A stretch of 64,000 bases of DNA from Mesorhizobium sp. M7A.F.Ca.US.008.03.1.1 (GCF_003997495.1 NZ_RZRU01000018.1:62001-126000); one strand, 5' to 3'. Counted from the stretch's first letter, positions 17,869 to 27,727 are shown. A program made the numbers and translations. Notes: generated by a model from the sequence alone, not told the origin.

Positions 17869-18992
17869 GCTTGCGTCCCCTTCCTGAAATCCGAAATGGT
17901 TTTTTTGGACGCAATAGCCTCTGTGAGATCAGCGAGCAACCGTGCCGCGTCCGGCCTGCCGGCCGATTTCGCGCCCGCCGCCATCGCCGTCAACCGATCG
18001 GGGTCGTCCATCAGCTCGCCAATGAGCGCTGCGATCCGTTGAGGCGAGAGCGAGGATTGCGGATGCACTTCGCCGCCGCCGGCAGCGGCAAGGGCTGCCG
18101 CGTTCGCCGCCTGGTCGTGATCGAGCGCATAGGGGTAAGGCACCAGCAACGCCGGCCGGCCGATGACGGCGATCTCCGAAACGGTCGAGGCGCCGGAACG
18201 CGAAATCACCAGATGAGCGGCCGCCATGCGTGCCGCCATGTCGGTGAAGAAGGGCGAGACCTCGACGGCGACGCCAAGCGCGGCATAGGCCGCCTTGACC
18301 CGCGCCACGTCATCGGCGCGAGCTTGTTGGGTAATCACCAGCCGCTTGCGCTGGGCATCGGAAAGCAGCGCAATGGCTCCCGGCACGGCATCGGAAAAAA
18401 ACTGGGCGCCCTGGCTGCCGCCGAACACCAGAAGGCGGAACGGCTGCTCTCCGGTCGACGCCGCATAAGCCGTCCTGGCCGCTTCCAGCACGGCAGGCCT
18501 GACCGGATTGCCCGTCATCACCGTCTTGATGCCGGCAGCACTGGTGTCCTGCGGCAGAAAGCCGCCGGCGATGGCGTCGACACGGCCGGCCAGCGCCCGG
18601 TTGGCGCGCCCCATCACCGCGTTCTGCTCATGGATCAGGGTCGGTACCTTGCGCCGTGTCGCCGCGTAGAGCGGCGGCAGGGTCGGATAGCCGCCGAAGC
18701 CGACGACCGCATCCGGCTTGATCCTGGCGATGACCGCGGAGGCCTGGCGCACGCCCCGCCAGATTTTCCAGAAGGCGCCAAGCAGGGCAAAAGGGTTTTT
18801 CGAGCCCATCGTCGCCGACCGGATCGGGTGGATGGCGGCGGCCGGAAAATGGCCGGCGAAACGCTCGGCACGATCGTCGGTTGCCAGATGCACCGACCAG
18901 CCGCGCTCGTTCAGCTCATGCGCCAGCGCCTCGGCCGGGAAAAGATGCCCACCAGTGCCGCCTGCCGCGAGAAGGATGACGCCTCTGGCCAT
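17865..18992 (-). CDS. murG: Undecaprenyldiphospho-muramoylpentapeptide N-acetylglucosaminyltransferase MurG
   Basis: MurG transfers GlcNAc to lipid I, making lipid II on the inner face of the membrane. The ATG at 18992 gives a 375-residue GT-B protein starting MARGVILLAAGGTGGHLFPA, which holds the lipid-binding G loop. Further motifs are GFGGYPTLPP, the UDP-GlcNAc site region RLLVFGGSQGA, and SRSGASTVSEI. One base separates it from the ftsW stop, and its own stop overlaps the murC start. Confidence 0.97.
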   Translation of the reverse strand: MARGVILLAAGGTGGHLFPAEALAHELNERGWSVHLATDDRAERFAGHFPAAAIHPIRSATMGSKNPFALLGAFWKIWRGVRQASAVIARIKPDAVVGFGGYPTLPPLYAATRRKVPTLIHEQNAVMGRANRALAGRVDAIAGGFLPQDTSAAGIKTVMTGNPVRPAVLEAARTAYAASTGEQPFRLLVFGGSQGAQFFSDAVPGAIALLSDAQRKRLVITQQARADDVARVKAAYAALGVAVEVSPFFTDMAARMAAAHLVISRSGASTVSEIAVIGRPALLVPYPYALDHDQAANAAALAAAGGGEVHPQSSLSPQRIAALIGELMDDPDRLTAMAAGAKSAGRPDAARLLADLTEAIASKKTISDFRKGTQA

Positions 18993-18993
18993 A

Positions 18994-20145
18994 TCACTCC
19001 GCCGGCACGGCGCGTTGCGACAGGCCAAAGCCCATCTGCTTGCGCTTTTCCGGCCGCTTGCGTGTCAGCGCCAGCACCATGCCCATCGAGATGGCGATGG
19101 CGATCTGCGAGGAGCCGCCATAGGAGATGAACGGCAGCGTCATACCCTTGGCCGGCACGAGCTGGAGGTTGACGCACATGTTGATGACCGCCTGCAGGCC
19201 AAACACCGTGACGAGGCCGCCGACCGCATAGCGGGTGAAATCATCATGCTCCTTCAGCGCCGTGTTGAGGCCGCGCAGCACGATGAAGGCGAAGATCGAC
19301 ATGATGAAGAAGCACATGATCAGCCCGAACTCTTCGCCCGCGACCGAGAAGACGAAGTCGGCATGGCTGTCGGGGATGACGCGCTTGACGGTGCCCTCGC
19401 CCGGTCCGACACCGAACCAGCCGCCATTGATCAGCGCTTCGCGCCCCATGTCGACCTGGAACGTGTCGCCCTCGCCGGTGAGGAACTTGTCGATGCGCAA
19501 GGCAACGTGCGGGAACACCGTATAGGCGGCAAAGACGCCGCCGACGCCCGCCGCGCCGAGCGCGACGATCCACAGCCAGGGCAGCCCGGCCATGAAGAAC
19601 ATGATGCCCCAGGTGCCGGTCGTCAGCATGGTCTGGCCAAGGTCCGGTTGCGCCACCAGCAGCGACACGACCAGCACCAGCAGCAGCATGGCGAACAGAT
19701 TGCCCGGAATGTCGGGCTGGCGCTTGTGCTCGGCGAAAAGCCAGGCGCACATGATGACGAAGGCCGGCTTCAGGAATTCCGACGGCTGGATCGACAGGCC
19801 GGCAAGCGACACCCAGCGGCGCGCGCCCTTGACCTCGACGCCGATGTAGAGCACCGCCACCATCAGCACCAGCATCAGGCACAGCATGATCAGCGCCATG
19901 CGCCGGATCTGCCGGGAATCGAGGAAGGAAACGGCCAGCATGACGCCGAGCGCCGGCACGGTGAAGATGATCTGCCTGGTGGCAAAGTGGAAGCTGTCGA
20001 GGCCGATACGCTCGGCCACCGCCGGGCTGGCGGCGAAGGACAGCACGATGCCGAGGCCCATCAGCGACAGGAACGCCGCCAGGAACCAGCGATCGATCGT
20101 CCACCACCAGGTTGCAACCGGGCTTTTGTCGAGACGGCTCTGCAT
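18994..20145 (-). CDS. ftsW: Lipid II polymerase, SEDS protein FtsW
   Basis: FtsW is the SEDS-family glycan polymerase of the divisome, working with FtsI. The 383-residue protein has about ten membrane segments and the SEDS motifs YIGVEVKGARRWVSL and, near the C-terminus, TLPFISYGGSSQIA. Its ATG shares one base with the murD stop (TAATG). Position between murD and murG and the absence of a neighbouring pbp2 support FtsW rather than RodA. Confidence 0.96.
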   Translation of the reverse strand: MQSRLDKSPVATWWWTIDRWFLAAFLSLMGLGIVLSFAASPAVAERIGLDSFHFATRQIIFTVPALGVMLAVSFLDSRQIRRMALIMLCLMLVLMVAVLYIGVEVKGARRWVSLAGLSIQPSEFLKPAFVIMCAWLFAEHKRQPDIPGNLFAMLLLVLVVSLLVAQPDLGQTMLTTGTWGIMFFMAGLPWLWIVALGAAGVGGVFAAYTVFPHVALRIDKFLTGEGDTFQVDMGREALINGGWFGVGPGEGTVKRVIPDSHADFVFSVAGEEFGLIMCFFIMSIFAFIVLRGLNTALKEHDDFTRYAVGGLVTVFGLQAVINMCVNLQLVPAKGMTLPFISYGGSSQIAIAISMGMVLALTRKRPEKRKQMGFGLSQRAVPAE

Positions 20146-21545
20146 TATCGTGCCCCTCCGATGGGTTTCACACCCTCGATAGCATTCGCAGCTTGCCTGA
20201 AGGCTTCGCCGCGGACTTCGAAATTCTTGAACTGGTCGAAGCTGGCGCAGGCCGGCGACAGCAGCACCACCGCCTCGCCGCTGTCGTCCTTAGCCGCATC
20301 ATGCGCGGCATGCTCGACCGCCGCGGCCAGCGTGCCTGAAATCTCGTAGGGAACTGCCTCGCCCAGCGTCGCCGAAAAGGCGGGAGCGGCCTCGCCGATA
20401 AGATAGGCCTTGGCGATGCGCGGGAAGAAGCCGCGCAAGGGTTCGATGCCGCCTTCCTTGGGCAGGCCGCCGGCGATCCAGTAGATGCGCGCGAAGCTGG
20501 ACAGCGCCGGCGCCGCAGCATCGGCATTGGTCGCCTTGGAATCGTTGATGAACAGCACATGGTCCTTGCGGCCGACCTGTTCCATGCGATGCGCAAGGCC
20601 GGGAAAGCTTTCCAGCCCCGACTGGATCTCGCCAAGCGCCAGCCCGACCTTGAGGCAGGCGGCGACCGCTGCCAGCGCGTTCTGCGCATTGTGCTGGCCA
20701 CGCAGCGAGCCGATGCCTTCGAGGAAGGCGACACGGCTGTAACGGCCGTGCACCGCCTCCATCAGGTTGCTGCCGTCGGCGAAATAGCCGTCGGTCAGCG
20801 GCAGGCGCTTGGAAATACGGATGACATGCCGCCCCGCCCGCTCCAGCCGCTCGGCAATCTGAGCGCACCAGGAATCGTCGATGCCGACGATAGCCGTCTC
20901 GCTGCCGGCCACCAGCCGCTCCTTGATCGCGGCGTAGTGCTGCATGGTGCCGTGGCGGTCGAGATGATCGGGCGTCAGGTTGAGCAGAATGCCGGCCGTC
21001 GGGTTGATCGAGGGCGCGAGGTCGATCTGGTAGGACGAGCATTCGACCACATAATGCCGATCGGGCTCGGGCGGATCGAGCGTCATCACGGCGCGGCCGA
21101 TATTGCCGCCCATCTGGGTGTCGCGTCCCGCGGCTTTCAGGATGTGCGCGGTCAGCGCGGTCGTCGTCGACTTGCCGTTGGTGCCGGTGATGGCGATGAA
21201 AGGCGCCGTAGGCGCGCTCAGCATCCGCTCGCGGCAGAAAAGCTCGATGTCGCCGATGATCTCGACGCCTGAACCGCGCGCCAGTTCCACCGTCCAATGC
21301 GGCTTGGGATGCGTCAGCGGCACACCCGGCGACAGCACGAAGGCCGAGAAGCCAGCCCAGTCGGCGCCGCGCAGATCGGCGGTCGCGATACCGGCAACGG
21401 CGGCCTTGGCCACGCTGTCGGGATTGTCGTCCCAGGCCAGCACGTCCGCACCGCCCTCAATCAGCGCACGCGCCGTCGCGATCCCCGAGCCACCGAGCCC
21501 GAAGAGCGAAACGCGCTTGCCTGAAAAGGATGCGGCGGGGATCAA
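20145..21545 (-). CDS. murD: UDP-N-acetylmuramoylalanine--D-glutamate ligase MurD
   Basis: MurD adds D-Glu to UDP-MurNAc-L-Ala. The 466-residue protein shows the N-terminal VSLFGLGGSGIATARAL, the ATP loop ITGTNGKSTTTAL near residue 120, the central-domain LNLTPDHLDRHGTM and the C-terminal NDSKATNADAAAPAL, which is characteristic of MurD. It lies 8 bases after mraY and its stop overlaps the ftsW start by one base. A normal-length family member with nothing odd. Confidence 0.98.
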   Translation of the reverse strand: MIPAASFSGKRVSLFGLGGSGIATARALIEGGADVLAWDDNPDSVAKAAVAGIATADLRGADWAGFSAFVLSPGVPLTHPKPHWTVELARGSGVEIIGDIELFCRERMLSAPTAPFIAITGTNGKSTTTALTAHILKAAGRDTQMGGNIGRAVMTLDPPEPDRHYVVECSSYQIDLAPSINPTAGILLNLTPDHLDRHGTMQHYAAIKERLVAGSETAIVGIDDSWCAQIAERLERAGRHVIRISKRLPLTDGYFADGSNLMEAVHGRYSRVAFLEGIGSLRGQHNAQNALAAVAACLKVGLALGEIQSGLESFPGLAHRMEQVGRKDHVLFINDSKATNADAAAPALSSFARIYWIAGGLPKEGGIEPLRGFFPRIAKAYLIGEAAPAFSATLGEAVPYEISGTLAAAVEHAAHDAAKDDSGEAVVLLSPACASFDQFKNFEVRGEAFRQAANAIEGVKPIGGAR

Positions 21546-21553
21546 TGGGCCTC

Positions 21554-22636
21554 CTATCTCAGCTTGAGGGTCGACAGGCCGACCAGCGCCAGGATGACGG
21601 CGATGATCCAGAAGCGGATCACCACCTGGCTTTCGGTCCAGCCGAGCTTTTCGAAATGATGGTGGATCGGCGCCATCAGGAACACCCGCTTGCCGGTCAT
21701 CTTGAAGTAGCCGACCTGAATGATGACGGACAGGATTTCGACGACGAACAATCCGCCGACGATGACCAGGACGATCTCGTGCTTGGTGGCAACCGCGACG
21801 GTGCCGATCAGGCCGCCCATGGCCAGCGATCCGGTGTCGCCCATGAAGATCGCCGCAGGCGGCGCATTGAACCAGAGGAAGCCCAGGCCAGCGCCGATGA
21901 CCGCGCCAAGCACGACCGCCAGTTCGCCGGTGCCGGGCACGAAATGGATCTGCAGATATTCGGCGAACACCGCATTGCCCGAGAGATAGGCGATGACGCC
22001 GAAGGAGGCCGCCGCGATCATGATCGGCACGATCGCCAGCCCGTCCAGGCCGTCGGTCAGGTTCACCGCATTGCCGGCGCCGACGATGACGAAGCAGGAG
22101 AACGGAATGAAAAACCAGCCGAGATTGACGATGAATTCCTTGGCGAAGGGAAATGTCAGCGACGACGAGAACGGCGCCTGGCCATTGTGCATGATCACCC
22201 AGGCGGCGATGCCGGCGATGACGAATTCAAGCGCCAGCCGTGCCTTGCCGGAAAAGCCGAGATGCGACTGCTTGGTCACCTTCAGATAGTCGTCGTAAAA
22301 GCCGATCGAGCCGAAGCCCAGCGTCACCAGCAGAACCACCCAGACATAGATGCTCGACAGGTTCGCCCACAAAAGCGACGAGCCGATGATGCCCGACAGG
22401 ATCATCAGCCCCCCCATGGTCGGCGTGCCGGCCTTCTTGAAATGTGTCTGCGGCCCGTCGGCGCGGATCGGCTGACCCTTGCCTTGCCGCAGCCGCAGCG
22501 AATTGATGATGGTCGGTCCGAAGATGAAGACGATCAGCGCCGACGTGATCAGCGCCCCGCCGGTGCGGAATGTGATGTAGCGGAAGACATTGAAGACCGA
22601 GACCTTGTCCGCAAAATCGACGAGCAGTGTAAACAT
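21554..22636 (-). CDS. mraY: Phospho-N-acetylmuramoyl-pentapeptide-transferase MraY
   Basis: MraY makes lipid I by moving the UDP-MurNAc-pentapeptide to undecaprenyl phosphate in the inner membrane. The ATG at 22636 (MFTLLVDFADKVSV) gives the standard 360 residues; the frame extends to 22723 without reason. About ten membrane helices are visible, with the conserved KKAGTPTMGGL, NAVNLTDGLDGLA and the C-terminal MAPIHHHFEKLGWTE. It follows murF after 19 bases. Confidence 0.98.
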   Translation of the reverse strand: MFTLLVDFADKVSVFNVFRYITFRTGGALITSALIVFIFGPTIINSLRLRQGKGQPIRADGPQTHFKKAGTPTMGGLMILSGIIGSSLLWANLSSIYVWVVLLVTLGFGSIGFYDDYLKVTKQSHLGFSGKARLALEFVIAGIAAWVIMHNGQAPFSSSLTFPFAKEFIVNLGWFFIPFSCFVIVGAGNAVNLTDGLDGLAIVPIMIAAASFGVIAYLSGNAVFAEYLQIHFVPGTGELAVVLGAVIGAGLGFLWFNAPPAAIFMGDTGSLAMGGLIGTVAVATKHEIVLVIVGGLFVVEILSVIIQVGYFKMTGKRVFLMAPIHHHFEKLGWTESQVVIRFWIIAVILALVGLSTLKLR

Positions 22637-22655
22637 GCGCTTTTCGTCCCCCGAC

Positions 22656-24113
22656 CTAGGTCTGTTTTCTGGCTGTCGATTCAGCCGGGAACTTGCCCAG
22701 CAGCGCATCGACCAGTTTTGCAAAACCGATGCCCTTCGACGATTTGATCATCACCACGTCACCCGGCTTAAGCGCGGCAAGCAGCACCGGCCTCAGTTCC
22801 TCGACACCGGCGCGGTATTCCGTCTCGATCTCAGCCGGCAGCGCTTCGGCCAGCGCCCGCATTTCCGGGCCGCCCAGGAAGACGGTCCGCGTGCCCGTGC
22901 CGACGATGAGATCGGCAAGGGCCGCATGCAGCTTGGCCGAATGGTCGCCGAGTTCGAGCATGTCGCCGAGCACGGCGATGCGGCGGCCCTCGCCCGTCAC
23001 AGGCGTCGCGTTGAGCAATGCCATGGCAGCAGCCATCGATGCCGGATTGGCGTTGTAGCTCTCGTCGATCAGCGTGATCGACCCTCCCGGGTGGCTCGAA
23101 GTCGAGCCACCCGAATGGCGCAGCATATGGCGCTTGCCGCGCCCGCGCTCGGCGGAGAGATCGGTCAGTGCTGAAGCCACCTTGTCGAGATCGGCGCCGA
23201 CCAGATGCGCCGCACCCAGCACCGCCAGCACGTTCTGCACCATATGGCGGCCGGGCGCGCCAATCCGCGCCGTCACTTCGTGGCCGCCGATCCTGGCGAT
23301 GATGTCGGAATGATCCGCATGCAGTTCGCATTTGGTAAGCTTGAAGGTGGAGCGCGCATTCTCGCCGAAGCCGTAGACGTGCTCGACCCCGGCGGCATGG
23401 GCCATCTTGTCGAGCAGCTTGAAGCGCGCATCGTCGCGGTTGAGGACGGCGGCCCCCTCGGGCTCCAGCCCCTCGAAAATCTCGGCCTTTGCCTTGGCGA
23501 TCTCGTCCAGATTGCGGAAGAAACCAAGGTGGGCGGCCGCGATCATGGTGACGATGGCGACATGCGGCCTCACCATCTTGACCAGCGGACGGATCTCGTC
23601 GGGATGGTTCATGCCGATCTCGAACACGGCATAGTCGCAATCATCAGGCATGCGTGCCAAAGTCAGCGGCACGCCCCAGTGATTGTTGAAGGACTGCGCC
23701 GAGGCATGCACCTTGCCGACGGCTTGCAGCACAAGGCGCAGCGCTTCCTTGGTGGTGGTCTTGCCGGCCGAACCGGTCACAGCGATGATTTTCGCGCTCG
23801 AGCGGGCGCGCGACGCAACTCCGAGCTTTTCCAGCGCGACCAACACGTCCTCTACGACGATGATCGGCGCTGTCAGCCGCCCAAGCGACGGCAGCTTGCC
23901 TTCGGCCACCACCAGCACGCCGGCGCCGGCCTTGATGGCGGCAGTTGCAAAGTCATGGCCGTCCATCGCCTCGCCCTTGATGGCGAAGAAGGCGTCGCCC
24001 GGCTGCAGGCTGCGGCTGTCGATCGAAATGCCTGAAATGCCGTCCGGCATCGGCCCGAGCGGCCGCCCGTCCATGGCGGCAACCAGCGCCTCGGAGGTCC
24101 ACAGCAAGCTCAT
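22656..24113 (-). CDS. murF: UDP-N-acetylmuramoyl-tripeptide--D-alanyl-D-alanine ligase MurF, with a palindromic insert
   Basis: MurF adds D-Ala-D-Ala to the UDP-MurNAc tripeptide. The 485-residue protein has the ATP loop GSAGKTTTKE (about 114-122), FEIGMNHPDEI, and the C-terminal DESYNANPASM. Just before this last motif lies a low-complexity stretch of Gly and Ser (about residues 334-345) encoded largely by a perfect DNA palindrome at 23089-23112. It looks like an in-frame insertion in a surface loop between central and C-terminal regions. The start overlaps the murE stop as ATGA. Confidence 0.97.
   Translation of the reverse strand: MSLLWTSEALVAAMDGRPLGPMPDGISGISIDSRSLQPGDAFFAIKGEAMDGHDFATAAIKAGAGVLVVAEGKLPSLGRLTAPIIVVEDVLVALEKLGVASRARSSAKIIAVTGSAGKTTTKEALRLVLQAVGKVHASAQSFNNHWGVPLTLARMPDDCDYAVFEIGMNHPDEIRPLVKMVRPHVAIVTMIAAAHLGFFRNLDEIAKAKAEIFEGLEPEGAAVLNRDDARFKLLDKMAHAAGVEHVYGFGENARSTFKLTKCELHADHSDIIARIGGHEVTARIGAPGRHMVQNVLAVLGAAHLVGADLDKVASALTDLSAERGRGKRHMLRHSGGSTSSHPGGSITLIDESYNANPASMAAAMALLNATPVTGEGRRIAVLGDMLELGDHSAKLHAALADLIVGTGTRTVFLGGPEMRALAEALPAEIETEYRAGVEELRPVLLAALKPGDVVMIKSSKGIGFAKLVDALLGKFPAESTARKQT
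23089..23112. repeat. Perfect palindrome inside the murF coding region
   Basis: Eleven-base arms GGGTGGCTCGA and complement surround AG. The element encodes mostly Gly, Ser and Pro within MurF and keeps the frame. Its location directly before a conserved catalytic motif suggests it sits in a tolerant loop. Confidence 0.75.
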
Positions 24114-25564
24114 GCGGCACGCTCCGTGAGTGCCGCGCGGACTTCCTCGTGATCGGAGAAATGCAAGGTCTCGGAGCCGACCGTCTGGCCCTCCTCATGG
24201 CCCTTGCCGGCCACGATCAGCGTGTCGCCGGCATGCAGCATGGCGACCGCTTCGTAGATCGCCTGGCGCCGGTCGCCGATTTCGATGGCACCTGGAGCAG
24301 CGGCCAAAATAGCGGCGCGGATCGTTTCCGGCACTTCGGAGCGCGGATTGTCGTCGGTGACGATGACGACATCTGCAAGTCGCGTCGCAATCTCGCCCAT
24401 GATCGGTCGCTTGCCGCGGTCGCGGTCGCCGCCGCAGCCGAACACGACGATGATGCGGCCGGTGGTGAATGGGCGCACCGAGGACAGCACGTTTTCGAGC
24501 GCGTCGGGCTTGTGGGCATAATCGACATAGACCGGCGCGCCATTGCCGGTGGTGCCGACGAGGTCGAGCCGGCCCGGCGCGCCCTTCAGTTTCTCCAACG
24601 CCATCAAGGCCTTGGCGACAGATGTTCCCGTGGAGATGGCAAGACCCGCCGAAACCAGCGCGTTCGAAATCTGGAAATCACCGGCCAGCGGCAGGTCGAT
24701 CTCGTAGAGCACGCCATCGGCCTCGACTTCGGCGCGCTGGCGATGGCGCTCGTGCTCGACCCGCTTCAGCCTGAGGAAATCGCCATGACGGCCAACTGTC
24801 AGCACATCAAGCCCGGCGGCCTGCGCCGCCTTTATGGTCGGCGCCGACCACGGATCGTCGGCAAAGATGACGGCCGGCGCGCCTTTCGGCAGCAGCGTGT
24901 CGAACAGGCGCAGTTTGGCGCGGTGATAGTCCTCGACGGTCGGATGATAGTCCATATGGTCGCGGCCGAGATTGGTGAAGCCGCCGGCGGCCAGCTTCAC
25001 GCCGTCGAGGCGGCGCTGGTCGAGCCCATGGCTGGAAGCTTCCATCGAGGCGTGGGTCACGCCGGCATCGGCCAATTCCCGCAGCAATTGATGCAGGGCG
25101 ACAGGATCAGGCGTCGTCAGCGAGCCATAATCGTTACGGCCCGGCGCCACGACGCCGGTGGTGCCGATCGAAGCGGCGGCATAGCCGGCCTGCTCCCAGA
25201 TCTGCCTGGTGAAGGCAGCGACCGACGTCTTGCCGCTGGTACCGGTCACCGCGACCATGATCTCAGGCTGCTTGCCGAAATAGCGTGCCGCACTCAGCGC
25301 CAGCGCCAGGCGCGGATCGTCGACCGCCAGCACCGGAACCGGGAGCCCGGCAATGGTGCTGCCCTTGCCCGCCACGATCGCGGCCGCACCGCGCGCGGCG
25401 GCATCTGCGGCATAAACGGCGCCATCGGCCTTGGTTCCGGCGAGCGCAAAAAAGACAACGCCCGGTTTTACCTGGCGGGAATCCGAAGAAATCCCTGTAA
25501 CCTCCAGATCGACGGAAGCTATTCCCTCGACGGGCAGGATACCGGCTAGATCTCTGAGCTTCAT
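24110..25564 (-). CDS. murE: UDP-N-acetylmuramoyl-L-alanyl-D-glutamate--2,6-diaminopimelate ligase MurE
   Basis: MurE adds meso-diaminopimelate to the stem peptide. The 484-residue protein has the ATP loop VTGTSGKTS near residue 112, the substrate segment TTPDP, and DDNPRSE, the DNPR motif that marks meso-DAP specificity rather than lysine. YAHKPDALENVL and the C-terminal VAGKGHEEGQ are also family signatures. It lies 54 bases after ftsI and overlaps murF by four bases. Confidence 0.98.
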   Translation of the reverse strand: MKLRDLAGILPVEGIASVDLEVTGISSDSRQVKPGVVFFALAGTKADGAVYAADAAARGAAAIVAGKGSTIAGLPVPVLAVDDPRLALALSAARYFGKQPEIMVAVTGTSGKTSVAAFTRQIWEQAGYAAASIGTTGVVAPGRNDYGSLTTPDPVALHQLLRELADAGVTHASMEASSHGLDQRRLDGVKLAAGGFTNLGRDHMDYHPTVEDYHRAKLRLFDTLLPKGAPAVIFADDPWSAPTIKAAQAAGLDVLTVGRHGDFLRLKRVEHERHRQRAEVEADGVLYEIDLPLAGDFQISNALVSAGLAISTGTSVAKALMALEKLKGAPGRLDLVGTTGNGAPVYVDYAHKPDALENVLSSVRPFTTGRIIVVFGCGGDRDRGKRPIMGEIATRLADVVIVTDDNPRSEVPETIRAAILAAAPGAIEIGDRRQAIYEAVAMLHAGDTLIVAGKGHEEGQTVGSETLHFSDHEEVRAALTERAA

Positions 25565-25618
25565 CGAGTCCCGTTCACCGCAACAAAATAGCGCGCTGTT
25601 GCCGGCGCGCCCTAAGAA

Positions 25619-27328
25619 TCACTGATAGGAAACCAGCGTTGCACCATTTTCATGGCTGAAATCTGGCTTCACGCCAAGCATGGCAGCTGAACGCCTGATG
25701 ATATTGCCGGCCATAACCCCGGCATTCGCGGCCGCGACATCCGTCATGCCGGGCTTTTCCGGGTGCGGGGCATCGGCAATGGTAAACACCAGATACTGTG
25801 GATCGTCCATCGGGAAGGCGGCGACGAAGGTGTTGAAATTCAAATCCTTCGAGTAGCGGCCATTGACGACCTTCTCGGCCGTTCCGGTCTTGCCGCCAAC
25901 GCGGTAGCCGGGGACTCTGGCGTTTCTGGCAGAGCCCTTTTCGGCATTGAGCGAATAGAGGTAGCGCATGCCTTCGACGGTCTTTTCGCTCACCACTCTC
26001 TTAGCGGTGGCCATTGCTTCGGCCTGCGTCCGCACCAAAAAGGTGGGGTTCATCAGGAAGCCGCCATTCATCAACGCCGCGCAGCCCACAGCCGCTTGCA
26101 GCGGCGTCGTCGACACGCCATGGCCGAAGGCGATGGTGAATGAATTGACCTGTTTCCAGACCTTCGGTTCAGTCGGACGGGCAGTCTCCGGCAATTCGGT
26201 CTGCATCCTGTCCAGAATACCAAGACGATGCAGGAATTCGCGATGCCCCTCGATGCCGACCATCTCGGCTTCCCTGGCCGACCCGATGTTGGACGAATAG
26301 AGGAACACCTCCGGCAACGACAGCACACGGTTCTTGCCATGGAAATCGTGAATGGCCTGATGGCCGACCCGGATTGGATGCGAAGCATCGAAGCGGCTCG
26401 CCATCGTCGCCTTGCCGGAATCGAGCGCCATGGCTGAGGTGAAGCTCTTGAAGGTCGACCCCATCTCGTAGAGGCCCGCCGACATGCGATTCAGCCGGTC
26501 CTTGTCCTGTGCATTGTAGGGATTGTTCGGATCAAAATCCGGCACCGAGGCCATGGCCACCACTTCGCCGGTCTTGACGTTGAGCACAACGGCGCCGGCG
26601 CCCATGGCACGATAGCGCTCGAGGCCGGCGGCGATTTCGTCGCGCACGACATGCTGCACGCGCAGATCGATCGAAAGCTTTACCGGCTTGAGATCCTTGG
26701 CAATGGCAAGGCCCGATGCCTGCAGGTCGCTCAGCCCCTGCTCGTCGACATATTTCTCCATTCCGGAGATGCCCTGGTTGTCGATGTTGGTGAGGCCGAC
26801 AATGTAGGACGAGGTCTCGCCGCTCGGATAGAAGCGGCGCTTTTCGGTACGGAAGCCGAAACCGGGAATGCCGAGCTGCATGATGTCGGACTGCTGCTTG
26901 GGCGTCAGCTGCCGCTGCAGCCAGACAAAGCCGGCGCCGCTCTTCAGCTTGTGGTAGGTCTGCTCATAGTCGATGTCCGGAAGCACCGTCGACAGCTTCT
27001 CGATCGCCTCGTCGGCGTCGACAATCCGGCGCGGTTCTGCAAACAGCGACGCCGTCTTGATGTCCGTGGCCAGCACTTCGCCGTTGCGGTCGACGATGTC
27101 GGGCCGTGATGCCGTCACCCGGCTCTGCGGACCGCCCGACATATCGGGGGTCTGGAAGCCGAGATAGACCAGCCGCCCTGATATGGTCGAGAAGATGCCG
27201 AAGAACACCGCCATCGTCATCACGATGCGTGTCCTGCCCTTGCCGCCGGTCGCCTTGCGGGCGCCCTCGACCACGATCGATCCATCTACACTCGTCCTGG
27301 CGCGACGCTTCAGCAGTTTGCCGATCAT
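25619..27328 (-). CDS. ftsI: Peptidoglycan D,D-transpeptidase FtsI (PBP3)
   Basis: FtsI is the septal transpeptidase that crosslinks new peptidoglycan. The 569-residue class B PBP has a short basic cytoplasmic tail, one membrane helix (about residues 35-55), the N-terminal dimerisation region with RGxI-like RPDIVDRNGEVLA, and the penicillin-binding domain. Its active-site motifs are STFK (SxxK), SSN (SxN) and KTGT. The ATG overlaps the ftsL stop. It is the partner of FtsW encoded downstream. Confidence 0.97.
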   Translation of the reverse strand: MIGKLLKRRARTSVDGSIVVEGARKATGGKGRTRIVMTMAVFFGIFSTISGRLVYLGFQTPDMSGGPQSRVTASRPDIVDRNGEVLATDIKTASLFAEPRRIVDADEAIEKLSTVLPDIDYEQTYHKLKSGAGFVWLQRQLTPKQQSDIMQLGIPGFGFRTEKRRFYPSGETSSYIVGLTNIDNQGISGMEKYVDEQGLSDLQASGLAIAKDLKPVKLSIDLRVQHVVRDEIAAGLERYRAMGAGAVVLNVKTGEVVAMASVPDFDPNNPYNAQDKDRLNRMSAGLYEMGSTFKSFTSAMALDSGKATMASRFDASHPIRVGHQAIHDFHGKNRVLSLPEVFLYSSNIGSAREAEMVGIEGHREFLHRLGILDRMQTELPETARPTEPKVWKQVNSFTIAFGHGVSTTPLQAAVGCAALMNGGFLMNPTFLVRTQAEAMATAKRVVSEKTVEGMRYLYSLNAEKGSARNARVPGYRVGGKTGTAEKVVNGRYSKDLNFNTFVAAFPMDDPQYLVFTIADAPHPEKPGMTDVAAANAGVMAGNIIRRSAAMLGVKPDFSHENGATLVSYQ

Positions 27329-27723
27329 TGGGCGATGCCTCCGGTCACCACGGGATCCCTGCCGTCCGACGGCGCCTTGCCGCCCGAATTGTCGGCCATG
27401 CCGCCCTGGCGTCCCGACAGGATGTCCTGGATGTCAAGGGATTTGGCCGGCAGGTCGCCGATGCCGCCGATCTGGCGAGCGCTGACCGGCTCGAGTTCGA
27501 GCTGCGACTTGTAGAGTTCAGTCAGCTTCTGCAGCCGCGACGGCTGGGTAAGCAGGCTCCAGTCGGCCTTGAGCAGGTCGATCGTGTCCTCCTCATAGCG
27601 TATCTGCGCATGGATCTTCTGCACCGAAGCCAATTGTTCCTCGGCCTCGCGCTTGGCCTTGTAGGTAAGGGCCGCGACCGCAACCATGACGGCGATCAGG
27701 ACAATGTCGCTGGTACGAAACAC
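27325..27723 (-). CDS. ftsL: Cell division protein FtsL-like
   Basis: FtsL is a small bitopic scaffold of the FtsQLB complex. The 132-residue protein has an N-terminal membrane helix (about residues 7-22), a predicted coiled coil through residue 70, and a polar Gly-rich tail. Sequence conservation in this family is low, so the assignment relies on topology and the fixed position between rsmH and ftsI. The start codon is GTG, 4 bases after the rsmH stop; the end overlaps ftsI by four bases. Confidence 0.88.
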   Translation of the reverse strand: MFRTSDIVLIAVMVAVAALTYKAKREAEEQLASVQKIHAQIRYEEDTIDLLKADWSLLTQPSRLQKLTELYKSQLELEPVSARQIGGIGDLPAKSLDIQDILSGRQGGMADNSGGKAPSDGRDPVVTGGIAQ

Positions 27724-27727
27724 TTAG

